A DNA stretch of 64,000 nt. It comes from Stomoxys calcitrans (taxonomy: Eukaryota > Arthropoda > Insecta > Diptera > Muscidae). The stretch lies in NCBI RefSeq assembly GCF_963082655.1, contig NC_081552.1:183194571-183258570 (forward strand), written 5' to 3'. The notes under the pieces were generated by a model. It did not search any database. It was not told the DNA's origin and worked only from the letters and a program-made list of their open reading frames with translations. Shown here one piece after another: positions 44,225 to 55,861 of the stretch (position 1 is its first letter; the number at the start of each line of letters is the position of its first letter). A program made the position numbers and the translations under genes.

Positions 44225-46367
44225 CTTGTATCACAGTTGTGGCGTAGGGTATGGTTTGGTTTAAGTGGCAGTCTGCCATCAGACTCACTTAGATGTTTTC
44301 GTCCATTGTGATATAGTCTCTTCCTCTTCGATGTCCTCACAGCTTCTGCAAAAGTCGTTGCTGGCAACCTTCAGTCTGTCAGCATGTTTTCCAATGAGAC
44401 GTCTGTCAGTGACAGCAAAGCGGTAGACCTCTTCAAGTCTAGATAAGGCCACATAGTTTTGGAATGTTTACAACCCCGTTTTTGTGACAATCTATCATTC
44501 GTTGTCCTTCGGGCCTGGTCCTGAAAACATTGCTTACATGTCCTTGGAGGCATTCCCAGAGATTTCGGTATCCCTGGAATGTGTAGGGTAGTTTCTAGAG
44601 CCGCAATCACGTCCGCTTTACCATTCCCTGTGAAATCTCTGTGGCTCGGCTCCCAGAACAGGTGAATTTTGAACTGTTCAGCCAGCCATTTCGTTGAGAG
44701 ATCTACAACAGTCAAGGGCGGTTTTTGTGTTCAGAAATATGTTATCCAGGGATTTAATGGCTGCCCGGCTGTATGAGAAGATATTTACGCCAATTTTCGA
44801 TATGACATTATATCTTAGCCATTTCACTACTTCCTTAATTGCAAGGATCTCCGCTTGATACACCCTGAGTGGTCGGGTAACCTTCTCGATATGACCAGTT
44901 CTAGTTTTTCAGAGAACTCCCGAAGACCACCTGGCCTTAATTCAGTGCATCAAATGGTGTCGTCCTCAGTGCGGCTGTGATGCAGAAACAAGCCATCCTT
45001 TGGATCCGGTTAAGTAATAAACAGTGGGTGGAATTTTGAAGATCCGTCCACCAAACCACAACACCATATAGCATTACAGGTCTCACAACTGCAGTATATA
45101 CCCAGTACATGACACACGGGTTTGGTGTCTGGGTGATGTGCATTAGCATCCCTTACTACAATAAGGCTCTTCTTCCCTACAGAAGCGGCTTCAATCCTAC
45201 AGAAGCGGCTCCGACCAACAACTTAATGTTTGAAGGCGGTATCTCTGAATCGTGTGCCATATATAAGGAAGCCAGCTAGTAATGAGACTTGTTTATTACA
45301 AGGCTGGCTGCTACTACATCTTCAGTGCTTAGCGACGGAAGAAGAAAAACATATATACTACTCTTTGCAAGAATACAGGCTCTGTGTCTTCCAGGGTACG
45401 GGGCCTTGAGTATTAGTTTAAATCCTTTAATTCTTAGACCACGAACTATTTCTCTACACACGCATGGTTTCTGGATAAGAATTTATTTGTAGTAACCGAA
45501 CCATAGTCAGGATTCAGAACTTCCACCACTATTGCGTTGGCCTCGTCTTCTGATTCCGCCAGAAGTTAATCCTCACAAGATTCGTTAGATTTGGTCATGA
45601 TGAGCTTCCGTACGCATCCAGGGGCAGGTGAGAAAGCAGTGGAACCACTCTTCCTCAGGACACTGGATACTTGCGATGTGGGCGATACCTCCTTAGATGC
45701 TTCACTAGCTGCTGCTGTCAAAGTACTTTTTGAGTTCCGTCCTTCCCCGCTGGGGCATACGCTGAGCCCAGTCCAACCGGATGACCCACCCACACAGGGC
45801 TTGTCGGGTCCCGTTTCGATGTCATTCCCTCCTGTCTCGATTGTTGCAGGGGGATTTTCAGTCTTCTGCAATCCGCCAGACTTTTGCGATGTCAATAGTT
45901 CCTCAGGCAAGTGTTCAACAAAGGCTAAAACGACCCCCAACCTCACCTTTAGTTTTAACTTGTTGAATCCGTATTATACAACTCCTTCAGACTTGTTGAG
46001 ATCTGCGAGATAGCCGGAGTTTAGTACGAATACTGAATATCTCCGGTAACCATCAGCCTCATCCAATCTACCAAGCTTCTAGTCGGTGGTTGAAATATTG
46101 GGATTAAATTCCCTTAGTCTTCCAAGTATGGATCAGGATCTGAATGAATTCTTGGTATTAAACATACGCCATTGGTCGAGAAGGAATATCTTCCTTCTTG
46201 ACTAAATCAAGTGCTGCACCTGGCCAGATCTCACCAATCTTTTTTAGCCCACAACGATACATTTCAATTGAGGCAATTAGTCTGTATGAGCCTCGATACC
46301 AGCCTGCATCGTCATAAACTGGAGGAGACCCAAGAAATTCCGCAAGGACATCGTCATTATTTTTGGG
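44225..46367 (-). pseudogene. LINE-B relic with DUF4780-type ORF1
   Basis: Minus strand, high to low coordinate. ORF1 at 46367-45900 has a DUF4780-like block (DDAGWYRGSYRLIA, GEIWPGAALDLVKKEDIPSR), then 45946-45566, a Ser/Gly/Pro-rich frame. After poorly readable DNA comes the late RT block YTAVVRPVMLYGVVVWWTD and RIQRMACFCITAALRTTP (45149-44937). RNase H follows (YQAEILAIKEVVKWL, AAIKSLDN, FKIHLFWEPSHRDFTGNGK; the usual WVPGH is altered) and the C-terminal DQARRTTNDRLSQ and SNDFCRSCED blocks down to 44255. Endonuclease and RT palm are missing. Treating it as one deleted element is inference from order and orientation; the ORF1 part could belong to LINE-A. Confidence 0.6.
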
Positions 46368-46945
46368 AGACCGATTCAGACCATATATACACGTATGTTG
46401 ATGGTCATGAGAGGATCCGTCGTACAAAATTTCAGGCAAATCAGATAATAATTGCGACCTCTAGAGGCTCAAGAAGTCAAGATGCCAGATCGGTTTATAT
46501 GGCAGCTATATCAGGTTATTGACCGATTTGAACTTAGTTTAGCACAGTTGTTGGAAGTCAAAGCGAAAGACGTCGTGCAAGATTTCATTCCAATGGGATA
46601 AGAATTGCGACCTCTAGAAGCTCAAGAAGTCAAGACCTAAGATCGGTTTATAGGGCAGCTATATCAAAACATGGACCGATATGGCCCATTTACAATGACA
46701 ACCGACCTACACCAATAAGAAGTATTTGTGCAAAATTTCAAGGGGCTAGCTTTACTCCTTCGAAAGTTAGCGTGCTTTCGACAGACAGACGGACGGACGG
46801 ACACGGCTAGATCGACATAAAATGTCACGACAATCAAGAATATATATACCTTATGGGGTCTCAGACGAATATTTCGAGTAGTTACAAACAGAATGACCAA
46901 ATTAGGGGTATACTAAATATACATCCTATGGTGGAGGGTATAAAA
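46368..46945 (-). repeat. R-family element, 5' end and units
   Basis: Units ('ggcagctatatcaggttatt', 'ctctagaggctcaagaagtc'), then 'gacagacagacggacggacg', 'gacacggctagatcgacat', 'aagaatatatataccttatg' and a damaged end 'catcctatggtggagggtat'. Confidence 0.6.
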
Positions 46946-47108
46946 ATTTCTCCTCAATTTTCTCAAATCGCTCCCTTTACCATAGCGTTCACAAACGCCA
47001 GATTTCAGAGACAGGTAGCGCGATTTCACCAAAAATTAGTTTGATACCTTACCAGTTACCTTAAAACAAAAATTTGGTATCCAAATTTTGGACCACCCCA
47101 CCCATAAA
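46946..47108. repeat. P-family fragment
   Basis: 'cacaaacgccagatttcaga', 'gatttcaccaaaaattagtt' and CCACCCCACCCATAAAA resemble 7335-7450. Confidence 0.45.
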
Positions 47109-47855
47109 ATCGGCAAAAAAAATATTGAATGTTAGGTTAGGTTAGATTGAAAAGAGGGTGCAGATATTAATCCGCCCCATGCCACTATGGACATACACCT
47201 AAGCTAGTAATCGGCTTGTTGTGCGCTTTAAAAACTATAAAGTAACCTCTAAAAAGAAAATTTTAAGTTAGGAATTCCGTGTTACTTACAAAATCTTTAA
47301 TTGTTTTCAATGCCACTCCCCTAAGTTGGTTCATGTCTGATTTTGTATCTCCACCCAAGTACCGGTGTCTATTGGACACGAAAGCCGAGCAATGACAAAG
47401 GAAATGATCCAACGTCTCATCATCTTCCCCACACGCCCTACACATGCTATCACTTGCCACACCGATTTTACATAAGTGAGCTCGTAGTCCTATGTATCCC
47501 GTTATGATACCAATAGCTATACTGACCTCCTTCTTGCTTCCTTTCAGTAATAGCCTCGTCTTCTCACGATCTGGATCCCCCCATAGGATTTTCGCCGTCC
47601 TACCGACCGTTTCGCTGTTCCACAATGTTGCATGCCCATTCATCGCCCACTCCCTTAACACGAACTGCGTCGACCCGTAAGGCTTTGGGTTAACCAAGTT
47701 TATTGACGGCAGTCCTCTGCCCTTCACCGCCAAATCGTCTACCCTTTCATTTCCCCTTACTCCGTTATGGCCCGGCACCCAAACGATGCAGATTTTTCCA
47801 TCCTCAGAGAAGGCGTTAATGTCCTTCTTACACTGCAAGACTGTTCGACAATAAG
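47109..47855 (-). pseudogene. LINE-A C-terminal fragment with long 3' tail
   Basis: The tail GGTTAGGTTAGATTG (47113-47127) and about 130 bp of 3' untranslated sequence lead into a single open minus frame, 47838-47263, of 191 codons: CKKDINAFSEDGKICIVWVP, GHNGVRGNERVDDLAVKGRG (RNase H end), NPKPYGSTQFVLREWAMNGH, GDPDREKTRLLLKGSKKEV, TGYIGLRAHLCKIG, a cysteine motif CRACGEDDETLDHFLCHC, and a stop after NTEFLT. It is the best-preserved LINE-A C-terminus in the window and shows the true stop codon. The frame is cut upstream at 47850 by R. Confidence 0.72.
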
Positions 47856-48578
47856 TTCGTAGGGCCCCTCGGCATACTTCTGCAATATGGCACAGCCCGG
47901 TCTAGATTTTAATATAGCTTTCACATAGACCGATCTCTCGATTTGAGGCCCATAAAAGGTGCATTTATTGTCCGATGTAGCCGAAATGTGGGACAGTGAG
48001 TTGTGTTAGACCCTTCGACATCCATCTTCAATTTGACTCAGATCGATCAAGATTTGCATATAGCCGCCATATAGACCGATCTCTCGATTTAAGGGTTTGG
48101 ACCCATAAAAGGCGCATTTATTGTCCGATGTCGCCGAAATTTTGGACAGTGAGTTGTGTTAGGCCCTTCGACATCCTTCTTCAATTCGGCTCAAATTGGT
48201 TCATATTTGGATATAGCTGCCATATAGACCGATCTCTCGATTTAAAGTCTTGGCCCCATAAAGGCGCATTTATAAATCGATTTCCTTGAAATTCGACACT
48301 GTGACTTATGTTAGGCTTTTCGACATCCGTGTCTATAGTTCAGATCAGTTTGTTTTTAGATATAGCTTCTAAAAAGGCCAATATTTTGTTATACATAATT
48401 GAACAATGACTTGTACTTATTAGTATTTGGTCCAAGTCGGAACATATTTCGATATAGCTGCTATGGAAGGTATGCATTTTTTACCGGATTTTGACGAAAG
48501 GTGGTTTACATATATACCCGAGGTGGTGGCTATCCAAAATTCGGACTGGCTGAACTTTATGCCTTTTTAACTTGTTCG
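47856..48578 (+). repeat. R-family element, 3' part
   Basis: Units ('gccatatagaccgatctctc', 'cgcatttattgtccgatgtc') to GAGGTGGTGGCTATCC, hairpin TTCGGACTGGCTGAA and 'gcctttttaacttgttc'. The 5' end is missing. Confidence 0.65.
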
Positions 48579-48593
48579 AAGTAAATTTTTAGT

Positions 48594-48697
48594 TTTTAGA
48601 GCGCACAACAAGCCGATTAGTGACTTAGATGTATATCCATAGTCGCATGGGCCGGATAATTATCCGCACCCTCTTTTCAACTTAACCTACCATAGCC
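48594..48697 (+). repeat. LINE-A 3' tail fragment, plus strand
   Basis: 'tttttagagcgcacaacaag' to 'gcaccctcttttcaacttaa' and CCTACC is the reverse complement of the LINE-A 3' untranslated tails at 37525-37640 and 47112-47235. Confidence 0.65.
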
Positions 48698-49274
48698 AGG
48701 TATGACAGGTATTTGGGAGTAGAACACCCCGAAATAGAATTTTCTTACTAACCATAACAATATGGGTTTCAAATAAAAGGAAAGTGAAAGCAGATTCGCG
48801 TAGTGGACCCGTCAGTAACTTTGCTTAAATTGTTAAATATTTTGTACCAATTATTGTTCTATTTAAATGAAAACTTGTTGAAGTCATTGTATTTATCAAT
48901 TTACTAACCCATGCTTTATATAAGACACTGTCTTTTGTATGGGTTTTATCATAATAAAATACAAATACAATACATGTACAGTGGACCCGGTCCAATTAAT
49001 CTGATAGAACAAATTAGGACCCAAGTGTTAGGGAGTTTGTCCCTCCCCAAAATTTCCATATTTTTATTGTGCTTCAATTTCTTTGGGCCTTCAGATATAT
49101 GCTTTATAATTGGCAATTTCTTGCTCTTGTAATTGTATTTTCAATTAAAACTGTATGTTTGCCTTTAGCACTTTTTATTGCGAAATTTCTGCATTAAAAT
49201 TTGTTTTTTTTTTTTTTGTTTTGCACATGAACTTTCGTTTTCCTGGCATAGTGGGAGTTACTAAAAATCAGAAG
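48698..49274. other. Non-repeat stretch, no gene recognised
   Basis: A/T-rich with a poly-T run at about 49204-49220. The open frame at 48911-49132 (74 codons) is not recognisable. Confidence 0.35.
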
Positions 49275-49580
49275 TAAAAATGTGTTGAGTTGGGATGGGC
49301 CAAATCTTACGCTCCACTAAGGATACCATTTGTCAAGTTCTTTGCTAGGTTTCTCTTTAAAGACAAAAACTCAAAGGGGATAATGAGAGGTCATATCGAG
49401 GGTGCCTTGACATGGCATTTTTTTATACATAGTTAAATCGGGAGATAGTTTTGTATAGTATCAAAGTATCAAGAATATATACACCTAATGGGGTCTTAGA
49501 CCAATGTTTCGAGCTATTACATACCGAATGACAAAGTTTGCATTCATTACCCATCCTCTGGTGGAGGATATACAAATTTT
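49275..49580 (-). repeat. R-family element with internal deletion
   Basis: It opens like the 16009 variant ('gggccaaatcttacgctcca', 'tttgtcaagttctttgctag') and ends 'aagaatatatacacctaatg', 'cccatcctctggtggaggat'. Almost all central units are gone. Confidence 0.5.
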
Positions 49581-49843
49581 AAACATAATTGTGTTAACAG
49601 TTGAAATAACATTTTCCTCGTTTAAACTAAAAGATGTACAGATGTATGTGTTTACATTTAATTTCTTTGGTTATTAGTACGTTTTTAACTACGATAATGT
49701 CGCTGTCAATTAAGACTGTGTTTCTTTTCGATTTCCAGGTGAAAAGCTTTAACTAATCCCACGAAATTTAGTTGCCCCCTTGCCAATGTGGGCATTTTTC
49801 CGTTTGCGTTTGTGGGTAGTGGAGAAAACCGTACCTAATTATT
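49581..49843. other. Non-repeat stretch, no gene recognised
   Basis: About 260 bp of A/T-rich DNA. A pyrimidine-rich 'tttcttttcgatttccag' before GT (about 49721-49741) resembles a splice acceptor, but no frame supports an exon. Confidence 0.3.
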
Positions 49844-50305
49844 TTTATACCCACCACCGTAGGATAGGGGATATATTCATTTAATCATTCCGTTTGCAAC
49901 ACATCGAAATATCAAATTCCGAACCTACAAAGTAAATATATTTCTGATCGTCGTAGAATTCTAAGTCGATTTAACGGTGTTGTAATCACTCTACAGCCTT
50001 CAAACATTGAGACATTGAGCTGAAATTTGGCCCAGATACGTTTTTTTGATGCACGCTAGTTAAGTTCTTGAACGGGCCAAATCGGATAGATCGATCTGCC
50101 GATAAAGGGTCTAATGCCCCTAAATGCTTTATTTTTTATCTGATTTTACTGAAATTAGTAGTTTAAATAATTCCGACATTTGAATCGTATATGGTTCAGA
50201 TCGGACTATATTTAGACATAAGTGCGGAAGACCATAAAAGCTTTATTTATTACACATCTGACCTAAATATGGATTAGATCGGACTATATTTAGATATATT
50301 ATTGA

Positions 50306-50612
50306 GGCCACCGTAGCGCAAAGGTTAGCATGTCCGCCTATGACGCTGAACACCTGGGTTCGAATCCTGGCGAGGCCATCAGAAAAAATGTTCACGGTGG
50401 TTTTTCCTCCTTCCAACATTTGTGAGGTACTATGCCATGTAAAACTTCTCTCCAAAGAGGTGTCGCAATGCAACACGCCGTTCAGACTCGCCTATAAAAA
50501 GGAGGCCCCTTATCATTGAGCTTAAACTTGAATCGGACAGCATTCATTGATATGTGAGAAGTTTGCCCCTGTTCCTTAGTGGAATGTTCATGGGCAAAAT
50601 TTGCATATTTTA
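50306..50612 (+). mobile_element. SINE-1, best full-length copy
   Basis: About 307 bp. tRNA-like head: 'gaggccaccgtagcgcaaag', A box around TAGCGCAAAGGTTAGCATG, B box GGTTCGAATCC. Body: 'actatgccatgtaaaacttc', 'gaggtgtcgcaatgcaacac', 'cttatcattgagcttaaact'. The tail is 'tccttagtggaatgttcatg' and 'ggcaaaatttgcat'. Pol III-transcribed and moved by a LINE in trans, as for SINEs in general; the helper LINE is unknown. Confidence 0.85.
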
Positions 50613-51120
50613 ATATAGCTGCCATATAGACCGATCTCCCGATAAAGGATCTAAAGGCCATAAACGCTTTATTTATTACCCGATTTCGCTGATATTCGGA
50701 ACGGTGAGTAGTTTTATGCCTCCCAACATCCGACCCAAATATAGTTCATATCGGACTATATTTAGATATAGCTGCCATATAGACCGATCTCCCGATAAAG
50801 GGTCTGAAGCCCATAAAAGCTTTATTTATTACCCGGTTTCGCTGAAATTTAAAACAGTGTTTTATTTTAAGCCTCCCGGCATCTTACCTAAATATGGTTC
50901 AGATCGGACTATATTTAGATATAGCTGCCATATAGACCGATCTACCGATAAGGGAACTGAAGGCCATTAAAGCTATATTTATTACCCGATTTGGCTGAAA
51001 TTTGAAACAGTGAGTTGTTCTGATATCCTATCTTAATACGGTTCAGATCGGTATTTATTTCGATATAGCTGCCAAAAAAAAATATATATTTTGTTCTACA
51101 AAATTGAATAGTAATTTATA

Positions 51121-51356
51121 TACAGGGTGGCTGATGAAAGCCGCTACCAAAAAAAAATGTAATAACTTTTTTTCTATTTAATAATAATAATTTAATAATT
51201 AATTTAATTAATTAATTAATTAATTTAATTAATAATAATTTAATAATTAATTTAATAATTTAATTTAACATGAATAAAAGAAAAATGTATTCCATACACC
51301 GAAAAAAAAATGTAGCAATATTCATCATTGTAGCAATATTCATCAGCCACCCTGTA
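51121..51356. mobile_element. TA-flanked MITE, 236 bp
   Basis: Ends TACAGGGTGGCTGATGAA and TTCATCAGCCACCCTGTA are exact inverted repeats of 18 bp, flanked by TA. The centre is a (TTAAT)n-like A/T tract. A 13-bp motif (GTAGCAATATTCA) is repeated next to the right end. No coding capacity. The TA duplication suggests Tc1/mariner-type mobilisation. Confidence 0.8.
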
Positions 51357-51505
51357 TATTACACCACTCAATGTCCGTGCCGAATTTGGGTGCTTAAGTT
51401 ATCCAATTTTCACCGGATTGTGACGAGAGGGGGTTTACATATATACGAGGTGGTGGGTATCCAAAGTTCGGCCCGGCCAAACTTAATGCCTTTTTACTTG
51501 TTTTT

Positions 51506-51750
51506 TTTTTTTCATCCATGATCCCAATTCAATAGGATAAAAATGTTGTTGGTCTAACGTTTATGTGCTGGCTTATCAGATGATAAACACGGAAAGAAGA
51601 GACAACATTGAATTTATAAAATTAATTATTTTTTTCCCATAGCACTGCTAAACGTCAATTAATTATTGTGATTATGCTAAATGTAAGCGAATGATTTACG
51701 CTAAATTGTATTTCTACATTGAAAATCGACGACATTTAATATCTATAGAA
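51506..51750. other. Non-repeat stretch
   Basis: A poly-T stretch, then A/T-rich DNA. Nothing recognised. Confidence 0.35.
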
Positions 51751-54516
51751 GGTTTTTATACGCACCACCATAGGATAGAGGGTGTATTCATTATACCCTA
51801 CAACACTACTGTGGTACAGGGTATTGTAACTTAGTGCATTTGCTTGTAACACCCGAAAGGAAAAGAGATTTTTCTGATTCGATTTAGCTATGTCCACTGT
51901 CTGTCTGTCTGTCCATGTTAATTTGTGTACAAACTACAGGTCGCAATTTTCATCTGATCGTCTTAAAATTTGGTACAGGCATGTTTTTTGGCCTAGAGAC
52001 GAAGCTTATTGAAAATGGAAAAAAATCGGTTCAGATTTGGATATAGCTCCCATATATATGTTCGTCCGATTTGCAGTAATAATGCAATACAATGATCATT
52101 TGTTAACCGATTCTTTTGAAATTTGGCAGGAAGGATTTTCTCTCGACTCTCGACATTACTGATGAATTTTATAGAAATCGGTTCAGATTTAGAAATACCT
52201 CTGATCTTATATATAAAATTCAATTTGTGTTTGTTTTGTTTGTTTGTCGGTTTGTATGTTTGTTCCCTATAGACTCAAAAACGGCTGAACCGATTACCTT
52301 GAAATTTTCACAGATTCTGTAGGTTGGTCTGGAAGGAAACATAGGCTATATAATTTTTTGGTATCGGGAGGGGGGCGGACCCTCCCCCTTATTCCAAAAG
52401 TACTATCCAAAAATAAAAGTGGACCGATCGGGACAATATGGCATTTAAATGAAAGATATTCAAGAGTAGAGTACGAATTTCATAATAAAAGTTGGGTCCA
52501 AATACCTGGGGGGCCGCCCCAGCCCCAAAACCCCTTAAAATAGGCTTATTTGACGATCATGACAATATGAGACTCAAATGAAAGGTATTCGGGACTAGAT
52601 TACGAATATGGTCAGAAAGTAGGAATAGCCTTTATAATTTATTGATAACGAAAGGGGGCGGATCCTCGACCGTTACCCAAAAACACCACCTTAAATCAAA
52701 AGTGGACCGATGAGAACAATATGGGCATCAAATGAAAAGTATGCGGGAGTAGATAACGAATCTGGCATACACATTCATGTCGAAATATCGGGGGTCACCC
52801 CACCCCCACAAAAACGCCCAAATTGGGCACATTAGCCAATCACGGAAATATGGGGCTCGGTTTGTTTGTTCCGTATAGACTGAAAAACGGCAGAACCATT
52901 TTTCTCGAAATTTTCGCATATTGTGTAGAGTGGTATCGAAGGTAACATGGACTAGATAATTTTCGATATCGGAAGGGGGACGGACGCTCCCCCTTATGCC
53001 AAAAACACAACTCAAAATCAAAAGTGGACCGATCGGGACAATATAGGTTTCAAATGAAAGGTATTGGAGAGTAGAGTATGAATATGGTATTAAATTTTGA
53101 GTCGAAGTACCCATCGGGCTGCCCCAACCCCAAAACTCCCCCAAACAGACATATAGGACGTTCATTTCAATATGGGACTCAAATGAAAGGTATTCGGGAG
53201 TAGATTTCGAATCTGTTAAACAAAATCAGATCGGAGTATAGGGGGTCATGCTACCCTCTAAAAACGCCATTAAATCCATTAGAGCTATACGATACTTCGC
53301 TGAACAGAATTTCTTAAAATTTTCATAGATTGTGTACGTTTGTCTGAAGGGAAATATAGGCTATATAACTTTTAGATATCGAGTGGAGGCGGACCCTCCC
53401 CCTTACGCCAAAAATACCACTTATATCCGAAAGTGGTCCGCTGGGCACAAAAAGGGTATAAAATGAAAGGTATTGGAGACCAGTTAACGAATATGTAATT
53501 AAAATTTGGGTCCAATTACCCAGCGGACCCCCAACCCCAAAAACTCCTCTAAACAGATATCTTCGAAGTTCATGTCAATATAGGAATATGAAAAGTATTA
53601 GACAACATAATTCAAATATGGCATAAAATATTAAGTCCAAGTAATGGGAGGTCGCCCACCCCCAAATGGGCATATTAGCCGACTATGGCTATAATGGACT
53701 CAAATGAAAGGTATTTGAGAGTAGAGAACGAATTTGATATCCAATTTTTAAGCCAAGTGTTTTGGCTTTCTGATTTGTAATATTACTGGTGAATTTCATA
53801 GAAATCGGTTCAGATTTAGTTATAGCTGCCATATACGTATATCGCCCGATTTTCACTCCAAGAGCCACTGCAAGCGCATTTATTGACCAATCTTGCCAAA
53901 ATTTTGCACAACGACTACCACAATGTCTGAGACGTTTGCTTGAAATCGGTTCAGATTAAGATATAGCTCTTATATATCTGTTCGTCCGATTTTGAGAAAT
54001 ATTGCAAATAAGAGCTCATTCCGATTCTCTCGAAATTTAGCAGGGAGGATTTTCTTATGACTCTCGAAATTACTGATGAATTTAATAGAAATCGACTCAG
54101 ATTTAGATATAGCTGCCATATATGTATATCGCCGGATTTATACTCCAAGAGCCACTGCAAGCCCATTGACCAATCTTGCCAAAATTTTGCTCAACGCTAT
54201 CCTCGTCGACTACCACAATATCTGAGTTTGCTCGAAATCGGTTCAGATTTAAATATAGCTCCCATATATATATTTTCGTCAGATTTTGGGAAAATTGCAA
54301 AAATGTTGTCATATGTCAACCGAAGGTATTACAAGTTGAACATACTCGTATTTGGTCGAAATTTGATACGGATTGTTAAATAACCAATCTGAAAGTATCC
54401 ATCGAGGTCCATCAAAATTGGTATAGAATTGAATATAGCTCCCCCATTGTACTTATGGGGTAGGTGTAGGGTATTATACAGTCGGCACCGCCCGACTTTT
54501 GCCCTTCTTTACTGGT
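51751..54516 (+). mobile_element. R2-family element split by a P block
   Basis: R start (TATACGCACCACCATAGGAT) followed by R2 start (TATACCCTACAACACTACTG, TGGTACAGGGTATT). 'ctgtctgtctgtctgtccat' and units 'agatttggatatagctccca', 'tatatatgttcgtccgattt' follow. P sequence occupies 52215-53760, after which R2 units resume ('gaaatcggttcagatttagt'). The end is GTAGGGTATTATACAGTCGG, a hairpin AGTCGGCACCGCCCGACT, then 'ctttactggttt', the same end design as R. Confidence 0.6.
52215..53760 (+). repeat. P-family block, three long tandem units
   Basis: Each unit opens like 'gtttgttccctatagactca' / 'aaaaacggctgaaccgatta' (52240, 52858, weaker at 53290). It continues with GGGGGCGGACCCTCCCCCTT, 'aaaagtggaccgatcgggac', 'caaatgaaaggtatt' and CCCACCCCCA. 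Spacing is about 450-620 bp. It matches 7096-7870. Confidence 0.6.
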
Positions 54517-55020
54517 TTTGTCATTCCGTTAGCAACACATGAAAATATAAATTTCCGGCCCTACTAATTTAAGTAAAATTTCAAGACGATTTGACAATGT
54601 CCGTGTGTCTGTCCATCCGTCCTTTCTTTGGTCATCCTTTTGTTGTAATCACGCTACAATCTTTAAAAATTAAGATGGTGAGCTGAAATTTGATACATAT
54701 TCGTAATTTTTCTGCACGCAGGTTAAGTCTTTGAATAAGCCAAATCGAACCATATTTGCATATAATGCCCATATTGACCATTCTGCAGATTTATGTATTT
54801 AGAAACAGTGTGTTGCATTAAACTTCCCCTCATTTGACAAGAAAATGGTCCAGATCGGACTATATTTCGATATAGCTATCATGTAACGCCTTCTACCGTT
54901 TTAGGGTCTTATAACTGTTGCATTTAACTATTTATTTCGGTAAAATTGGTAACAGTGAGGTGTTATAAGCCTTCCGTCATCCGACTTGAATATGGTCCAC
55001 ATCGGACCATATTTTGATAT
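54517..55020 (+). repeat. R-family element, 5'-truncated
   Basis: 'gtcattccgttagcaacaca', 'gttgtaatcacgctacaatc' and units ('ggaccatattttgatatagt'), broken at 'ttatagatggatcctaag'. Confidence 0.55.
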
Positions 55021-55297
55021 AGTTGTCTTATAGATGGATCCTAAGGTCGAGTACGAGGAACTGTTGCCAGCGGCAAAGTCTTGTTATGACATAACTCTGG
55101 TATTGTCAACTAGAATTTCATGCTACAGAATGGATCAAAGCTGGAGGACAGATTTGATCTGAAGAACCCAGGGACTGAGATCTGTTCTCGTCTGCCTGAC
55201 CATAATACGGTCCTGCATGTGGAGATTGGGGGGATCACGAAATTGGTGAGCTGGTGTGGTGTTAACCAAAGCTGCGGAGTCAGAGTCGAGCAATTTA
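55021..55297 (+). pseudogene. LINE-A RNase H fragment, plus strand
   Basis: Plus-strand frames read NGSKLEDR, LKNPGTEICSRLPDHNTVLH and GVNQSCGVRVEQF, matching the LINE-A RNase H start seen on the minus strand at 42150-42360 (NPRIEICFRLP). It abuts a minus-strand LINE-A end at 55298, a tail-to-tail arrangement. Confidence 0.6.
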
Positions 55298-55835
55298 AAA
55301 TTTTAAGTTAGGAATTCCGTGCTACTTACAAAATCCTTGTTTTCAATACCACTCCCCTTAGATGGTTCATGTCTGGTATTGTGTCTCCACCTTAGTGCCG
55401 ATTTCTGTTAGACGCGAAAGCCGGACAATGACAAAGGAAATGCTCTAACGTCTCATCATCTTCCCCGCAAGCCTTACACATGCTATCACTTGCCGCACCG
55501 ATTTTACATAAGTGAGCTCGTAGTCCTATGTGTCCCGTTATGATAACAATAGCTATACTGACCTCCTTCTTGCTTCCTTTCAGTAATAGCCTCGTCTTCT
55601 CACGATCTGGATCCCCCCATAGGATTTTCGCCGTCCTACCGACCGTTTCGCTGTTCCACAATGTTGCATGCGCATTCGTTGCCCACTACCTTAACTCGGA
55701 CTACGTCGACCCGAAAGGCTTCGGGTTAACCAAGTTTATTGACGGCAGTCCTCTGGCCTTCACCGCCAAATCGTCTGCCCTTTCATTTCCACTTACTCCG
55801 TTATGGCCCGGATCCCAAACGATGCTCCAGACAAA
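55298..55835 (-). pseudogene. LINE-A C-terminal fragment
   Basis: It begins at the stock end 'aaaattttaagttaggaatt' and covers the stop, CKACGEDDETLEHFLCHCPA, IVIITGHIGLRAHLCKIG, WGDPDREKTRLLLKGSKKEV and further upstream sequence to the RNase H end near 55810. A small deletion near 55340 shifts the extreme C-terminus. Confidence 0.7.
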
Positions 55836-55861
55836 GTAATAAGAAAATGCATCAAAAATTT

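Larger units (their letters stand above)
49844..51505 (+). mobile_element. R-family element, full layout, with SINE and MITE insertions
   Basis: Start TATACCCACCACCGTAGGAT, 'cattccgtttgcaacacatc', units with 'gccatatagaccgatctccc', and an end GAGGTGGTGGGTATCC, hairpin TTCGGCCCGGCCAAA and TTTTTACTTGTT. It is interrupted by SINE-1 (50306-50612) and by a TA-flanked MITE (51121-51356). Confidence 0.7.

Noticed and set aside
45566..45946. Host gene on the minus strand (126 codons, Ser/Gly-rich)
   Set aside because: It sits directly downstream of a DUF4780-type LINE ORF1 block in the same orientation and is followed by LINE-B remnants, so it is part of a retrotransposon relic.
49721..49745. Splice acceptor of an upstream receptor exon
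   Set aside because: A pyrimidine tract and CAG are present but on the plus strand, and no open frame with protein-like content follows.
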